From: Microplitis mediator
Lineage: Eukaryota; Arthropoda; Insecta; Hymenoptera; Braconidae
NCBI RefSeq assembly: GCF_029852145.1
Contig: NC_079969.1
Coordinates: 18,409,798-18,473,797, forward strand
Length of the DNA: 64,000 nt
Reading direction: 5' to 3'
In this document: in pieces, positions 58,671-64,000 of the stretch
Numbering within the stretch: the stretch's first letter is position 1
Layout: the number at the start of each line of letters is the position of its first letter
Made by a program: the position numbers and the translations under genes
Notes under the pieces: model-generated
Databases searched by the model: none
The model's input: the letters and a program-made list of their open reading frames with translations, nothing else
Told to the model about the DNA's origin: nothing

Positions 58671-58850
58671 GTAGGAACCCTGATAGACTTGAAGTGCAGG
58701 CACGCGTTTGGGGCTATGGATACATTCTTATCAAGACCTCGTACTATATCCGGTCTTGCTTTGCTCGACCGGATAACTCACTCGGTCGATAAGAAAGCGC
58801 CCGTAGCCTCAAACTCGTGACGTCACTTCAAGTCGTCAGAATCCCTACCG
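58671..58850. repeat. 180-bp GC-rich hairpin element
   Basis: GGTAGGAACCC at 58,671 and ACTTGAAGTG pair with CACTTCAAGT and GAATCCCTACC at the right end. The apex ATCCGGTCTTGC..GACCGGAT is also paired. The arms are about 70 bp with mismatches. The GC-rich sequence stands out. It is a MITE-like footprint or structured transcript. The DNA from 57,992 to 58,670 is AT-rich with no recognised gene. Confidence 0.65.
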
Positions 58851-59049
58851 TTCCACATACGTATCGGAAATAACTATATTGCACTTCATTTTGAATACCG
58901 CAGTGTCATATCACTAAATTACAATCAGGCAAAGATAAATATTTTACAAAAACTATAAAACAAGGCAACGCGAATAATCCTTAGTGTAAATAAATATACT
59001 TAAAATGAATTAATGTTAAAAACTTTGGGTTTAGTTAAAAACTATTAAA

Positions 59050-59387
59050 CAAAGGGTCGTTTATAATTGTTGTATAATGATTTATAAAATGTTGAATGGC
59101 TTAACACCTGTGTATCTTATAATAGAATCCAATTCAATAGTGATAAACATCAGTATTACACTAGAAATAGAAATTTAATTAAATTCAATCACACAAAAAC
59201 TATCACAGCACAAAAACCAATTCCTTATCAAGGTTATTCTTGGTTTAATGAATTACCATGTCAGATTAAGTTGGAACCCAGACTAGCAACATTTAAAATA
59301 CTATTGAAAGAGTTTGTTAAACAAAATGTTAAAATTTTAATCTACATTATAATTAAACGTGTATACTGTTGTAACTATGATATTTGA
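59050..59387 (+). pseudogene. LINE reverse-transcriptase C-terminal fragment
   Basis: Two frames joined by a frameshift give MIYKMLNGLTPVYL, then HQYYTRNRNLIKFNHTKTI, GYSWFNELPCQIKLEP and LATFKILLKEFVKQ, up to a TGA at 59,385. The pattern 'lNgLtPxYL ... Y.TRN ... WN.LP..Ik ... F' is the usual C-terminal tail of insect non-LTR retrotransposons. Everything upstream is lost. The AT-rich DNA that follows to about 60,095 has no gene. Confidence 0.7.
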
Positions 59388-60094
59388 AAATTGAAATAGC
59401 GCACTGCTAATTAACAATCAATTACATTACATTATTATGATCATTATCATTATTATTATTATTTTTATCATTACACTATACATAATATCATCAATATACA
59501 TACCAAATTAAACTATTAATATTAACGCTATTGTCATTTATTAATAATAAAATAAATAATTTACAATGTAGTGTTGTTTTCGTCACTAATTATTAGTTAT
59601 TATATCCAATTTTTTGATACGAGCAATGCTATTAAGCGTTATACATGATTTAAAAATTCTCAAATACATGCTTTTAGATAAAATTTATTATATCTGGTGA
59701 ATAAAATAATTCATCTTTCAAAATGAATTACATTAAAATGAACTCAACTTATTTTTATTATACAGTATTCACTGTGACATTAGTGGTGGTAGTTGAGGTA
59801 AACTAGCGACATATTGGCATTAAAAATATCGGTGGATTTAATCGAATGTGATCTTGAGCGTGGCTCAAGTAAAGCTAGAAAGTATATATGGTCATCAATA
59901 GTGGTTCCGTTAAAAGCTACTAGCCATTAAAGTGTCGAAAGATTTTATGTATTAGAAAGGCTAGATGGTAAATGTGTGGGTCAATAGTACGTAGAAAGAA
60001 GTACCAATGCTTTTACTAAAAATAGTTCCACTCACAATAAAAATAAACTATCAATGCCGTCGCTTGATTCACTTAAATATTATTTTGACAGGAA

Positions 60095-60300
60095 AAAAAT
60101 CTGGATAATAGCTGACCCTTTGAGCCAGTCCCAAAGCTTCTGCTGTTTTTGAAATCCCTGAGCTCGATAAAGTTATAACTATTGTCGATACATGTTCAAG
60201 CTCTTTGATCTCGATAATACATTTGAATACATTCGTATTTACAAGCCCTTTAAGCTCGAAAAAGTAAAGTTTGAGGAATTAATATCCGAGAATTCGAGAA
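60095..60300 (+). repeat. Family A 5' fragment
   Basis: GCTGACCCTTTGAGCCAGTC, then 'caaagcttctgctgttttt' and several 'gagctcg' motifs, match the start of the 47.3 kb copy with more divergence. No 3' end is found. Confidence 0.5.
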
Positions 60301-60524
60301 ATTTGAAAAAATCAATAAGGAACATTTTCTAAAGTTTTGCTCACGATTATACATGATGAATCTAACGTTTTTAGACAGGAATCAAGGGAAATGATCAAGA
60401 TGAAAAGTTACATGAAATTTCAATTAAATCAGCGAATTTGTCTTATAACGACAAAAACTATTCGCTAATTCCTGCTTTACAACTTCGTTCTTTGCCTTTA
60501 GCCTCTAGTTTCGATACTAATAGG

Positions 60525-62050
60525 GCGCCAGGTAATTTTTATCACTGGAATCACCAAACCAGTGAATCAGGAGAATTAGATAAAATTTTATCTGTAGAAT
60601 TATCTTAAAACCACGCATAAATAAAAAATTGGATAATTTTTTATCTGTGGAAATATCACCAAAACCATGCATAAATATAAACTAAAATTAAAACTAAAAT
60701 GCTCAGAACTTATAAGCAAAAGCAAAACAGAGACTGGAAAACTAAAAACAGAGTTACGGTATGCCATGGTGTCGCTCAGTGTATAGGTTTATGGAGAGAG
60801 GGAGTGGTACGGGTTACATCATTTCAAATTTATGTAGATCATTAGCGAATTTGCAATTTTTATTCAACAACAATAATCTCAAAATCTCTAGTTAACAATA
60901 AACAAAATACTGTAGCATAATACAAATAATTTTACTCTATAACAAAATACTGAATTGAATAATGATAACATTAATCTTAACAGAAAGTAAATTGACATCT
61001 AAATGATGCGTATCGATACATTATAAATAAATAAGTTAATTAACTAGAACTAAACAGTAATCAAATTATATTCGGTAAGCTAGAATAATAATTATGAATT
61101 CGATACTCTAGAACGTTTTCGCGAACAAACTCGTAAAACTAACGTACATGAGTCTCATTTTGATTTTAATTAGACAATAGTTATCTTAATAACTCAACAT
61201 ATTTCTTATAATTATTTATTTAGAAAATCTTAACAATAAATCATGACGTGACTCTAACTGTAACAATATTCTCATAATTCTCTTAGATAGTTAATCTTTT
61301 CTTTAATTAAAACAGTAGCATAATACCTCATTGCTTTGACTCGAACTCGATTAATCATTACTAATTAGAATAATTAGTTCATACCTGCTTACTGATGAAT
61401 AAAATATCAAGTAACGTCTGACACTGTTTTAAATAATACTTCTGTAACAACAATCTTAACTTGGAGCTTTCCGCAATGCCATGAACTGTAGGTCCATTAC
61501 TGCACACGTCTCCTCGCTTCGAGCGACTAGAGTCGAATGCTCACGTCCGTTCTCATCGAAGGTCCTCCTTCGTCTTCTTTCTCTCAATTCAAAACCCCAA
61601 GCTAAACGTTATCATTATCAATAACTGACCTCTACATTCTTAATTCATAATTATCAAAATTCAATCTCTACTATATCGGTAACTGAAGGCTCAAGTCTCC
61701 CCCAAACGTACTCACGTAACTGATTCTGAGTATGGATATCCTTGGTAGTTGCTCTCCTGGAACAGACATCAGCTGGGATCATAAAACTTATAAACTAAGT
61801 GACCTACGACTTCGGCAGCGGTACATGTGTTCATAGGTTGTCCTATGAGGCCTATCAGATTAAACAATTTAAAAATGACTAAACAGCTTCCACAACAGCA
61901 ACGGTCACAAAATCACTGTTGAAGCCTGCCAAACAAAAACTTGAAACCTGATCCCATTCTGCATCCGTCAAATTCCGTATATGCTGGAGTAGTCTAGTCA
62001 ACAAGTTCAAAAAGACGAAAAATAGAGATAAAGCTCTTAAAAATATGAGC
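60525..62050. repeat. LTR-like or unclassified AT-rich region
   Basis: It begins with TAATAGGGCGCCAGGTAATT, resembling the junctions at 31,117 and 37,279. Near the start it has repeated 'tcaccaaaacca(c/t)gcataaat' phrases. No LTR partner, no target duplication and no frame is visible, so the classification is weak. From 62,050 to 62,510 nothing is recognised except a small GC-rich patch (about 62,308-62,350). Confidence 0.25.
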
Positions 62051-62510
62051 GATAGCTCATTCGATTCGGAATGACATCTAGAAAAATGAATCTCGAAGAT
62101 TTATTAGCACATAACAAATTACGATTGTTATTAACAAATTAAGACAAAAAAAAATGGCATTTAGTTTTTCGTTAATATTTCAAAAACTATTAACATTTTT
62201 AAAATTTCGAAAATAGATCCTTAAAAAAGAGGAAATTTGCAATGAAAAAGTCCTGACTCCCCGAACTCTACCTCTATTATTTATAATTTTAATTTAACGC
62301 CGAAAATAGGGCTCCGCGCGGCCGTTACGGCTCGGGCGCACTGCCGCTAAAGAGAGAGTACCACATAAAATAATTTTTTTATAGTAACAAATATTAATTT
62401 AAAAATTTGAATAAATTATGGCATCATCTAGACACTCGAAAGAAGAAATCCCCGTTGAAAAGAAGTTATTAAGTTAATTTTTCAAAAAGTTATACTTTTG
62501 TTAATTAACT

Positions 62511-64000
62511 AATTTTTTTTCAATCTCCGTTTTCATAAATGACAATGTAAAAGTTTAAATAATACACCTATAAATTTTTGGCTTTGTGGAGCCCTTCTTT
62601 TATATATACTTAACAAGAACACACCATAAAAATTTATTAAAGTTCACTATTTTGTTTATAATAATTTTTTAAAGTTAACAAAAAATGAAAAATCCAAAAA
62701 ATGTTGTTAAAAAATTTTTTCTCGACAAATTTTATGTTATTGCTGTTTTCGCACCTAACAACAGCATTAAATTACGTTTGAAAAAAAATTTTTACAAAAT
62801 TTTTTTAAATAAACAATAGAATTACCTCGAATTCGAAGCTATAATAACTTGATTTAATGTATGGAAATTAAAAATATTGGTAAATGATGCAATAAAGGAA
62901 CAAAAAACGATATATAAAAGAAAACAAGTTAGATAAATATTAATAAAACACGTATGTAATTTGGACTATATGATATATAGATATGATGTAAAGGTTGATT
63001 GATAGTTATTTTATCACTCAATAAAATTTTTTCGAGGTTCATAGCTGTAATTTAATTATTTAACAAGTTATAAGTCATAAAAGTTACGAAAAAGTAAAAA
63101 AAAAATCTCACATTTTTATAAACAAATGCATATAATAGCTGATAAACAATAGTTACAAACTTGGTCATTCGCTTATTTAAAAGATTAATTGAACCTTTAT
63201 AAAAACCCCTTGAATGTTCATTATCGTATCTCTAATAATTTATAAGTTACATCAATTTGTTAGTTGAAAAATTAAGAGGCCGATTCAACTTCGGTCTCAT
63301 GTAATATGTAAAAGTGTTTTAAAAAATAGAAAAAAAAAATTTTTATTACTGTCATACATATGTCTATTTTTGTTGTTTTTTTCCGCTCTAGAAAAAAAAT
63401 ATAACAGTTTATAGAATTTGTTTATAACAAATTGTTAAGTTAACAAGCGATTAAATTATTTATAAAAAAATTTTTTTTTTGTTAACCTATGAAGAAATAC
63501 CAATTATGATTTTTAAATAAAAAATAAGTTCTTAACTAATTATTTAAACAATCGAAATGTAAAGAAAACGATTATAAACAATAACAAAAGTTTTTTAAGA
63601 AAAAATTTTTGCTTTAAAAATCATTATTTTGCCAAGACAATGAAATGTTAAAAAAAAATTTTTTTAAATATTAAACTTGTCTATTTGTTTATAAAAAATA
63701 TCTTAACAAATGATGTAAGAATTTTTTTTTGAACGTAATTTAATGTTGTTGTTAGATGCGAAAACAGCAATAACATAAAATTTGTCGAGAAAAAATTTTT
63801 TAACAACATTTTTTGGATTTTTCATTTTTTGTTAACTTTAAAAAATTATTATAAACAAAATAGTAAACTTTAATAAATTTTTATGGTGTGTTCTTGTTAA
63901 GTATATATAAAAGAAGGGCTCCACAAAGCCAAAAATTTATAGGTGTATTATTTAAACTTTTACATTGTCATTTATGAAAACGGAGATTGAAAAAAAATTA
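62511..64000. repeat. Large inverted repeat running off the window
   Basis: 62,511 to about 62,795 and 63,715-63,999 are near-identical reverse complements (for example CAATCTCCGTTTTCATAAAT and its mirror, and GGCTTTGTGGAGCCCTTCTT and its mirror). The axis is near 63,255. The pairing is still perfect at the last base of the window, so the full arms are longer. The interior (about 62,800-63,700) does not pair well, is A/T-run rich, and has no credible frame. Confidence 0.85.

Overview
The window looks like intergenic or heterochromatic DNA from an insect-like eukaryotic genome. It is very AT-rich by eye, has no operons, carries spliced genes with GT..AG introns, and is filled with insect-type transposable elements. 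A parasitoid wasp or other hymenopteran is a reasonable guess from the general flavour of the repeats, but nothing here proves it. I found no convincing host gene. One GC-richer patch near 5.1-5.46 kb could be a promoter or first exon.

Layout. 1-20 kb: satellites, microsatellites, a tRNA-like SINE candidate (1.29-1.40 kb), a 5S rRNA-derived sequence (12.2-12.3 kb), fragments of a dispersed repeat family (called family A here), a 1.8-kb near-perfect palindrome (12.99-14.79 kb) and a complex inverted and tandem repeat block (14.9-18.3 kb). 20.36-26.19 kb: a two-gene DNA transposon with a CMC/CACTA (tnp2-like) transposase on + and, divergently on -, a spliced BEN-domain gene. Both genes are decayed. 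26.62-27.86 kb: a family A copy with a long (GT)n tract. 27.99-29.80 kb: a GC-rich LTR relic. 30.0-30.55 kb: a satellite. 30.84-33.44 kb: a piggyBac-like element with perfect 16-bp terminal inverted repeats and TTAA duplications, itself carrying an LTR-like insertion. 34.13-36.56 kb: a damaged Ty3/Gypsy element on +, followed by LTR-like DNA with repeated hairpins to about 39 kb. 39.8-40.64 kb: one arm of the palindrome family.

41.94-47.12 kb: a full-length non-LTR retrotransposon (LINE) on -, bounded by perfect 15-bp target-site duplications. 47.33-48.48 kb: another family A copy. 49.37-52.72 kb: four large foldback repeats in a row. 52.91-57.99 kb: a young, nearly intact Ty3/Gypsy element on - with 402-bp LTRs differing at 5 positions. 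58-64 kb: a hairpin element, a LINE tail fragment, LTR-like DNA and one half of another large palindrome that runs off the window.

Most notable: the LINE and the young Gypsy element both end their first ORF with the heptamer A AAA AAC directly before the stop codon, with the next ORF in the -1 frame. For the LINE this implies ORF1-ORF2 joining by ribosomal frameshifting, which is unusual for that class. No exotic defence or viral system was found. The interest lies in the transposon biology and in the density of long inverted repeats.
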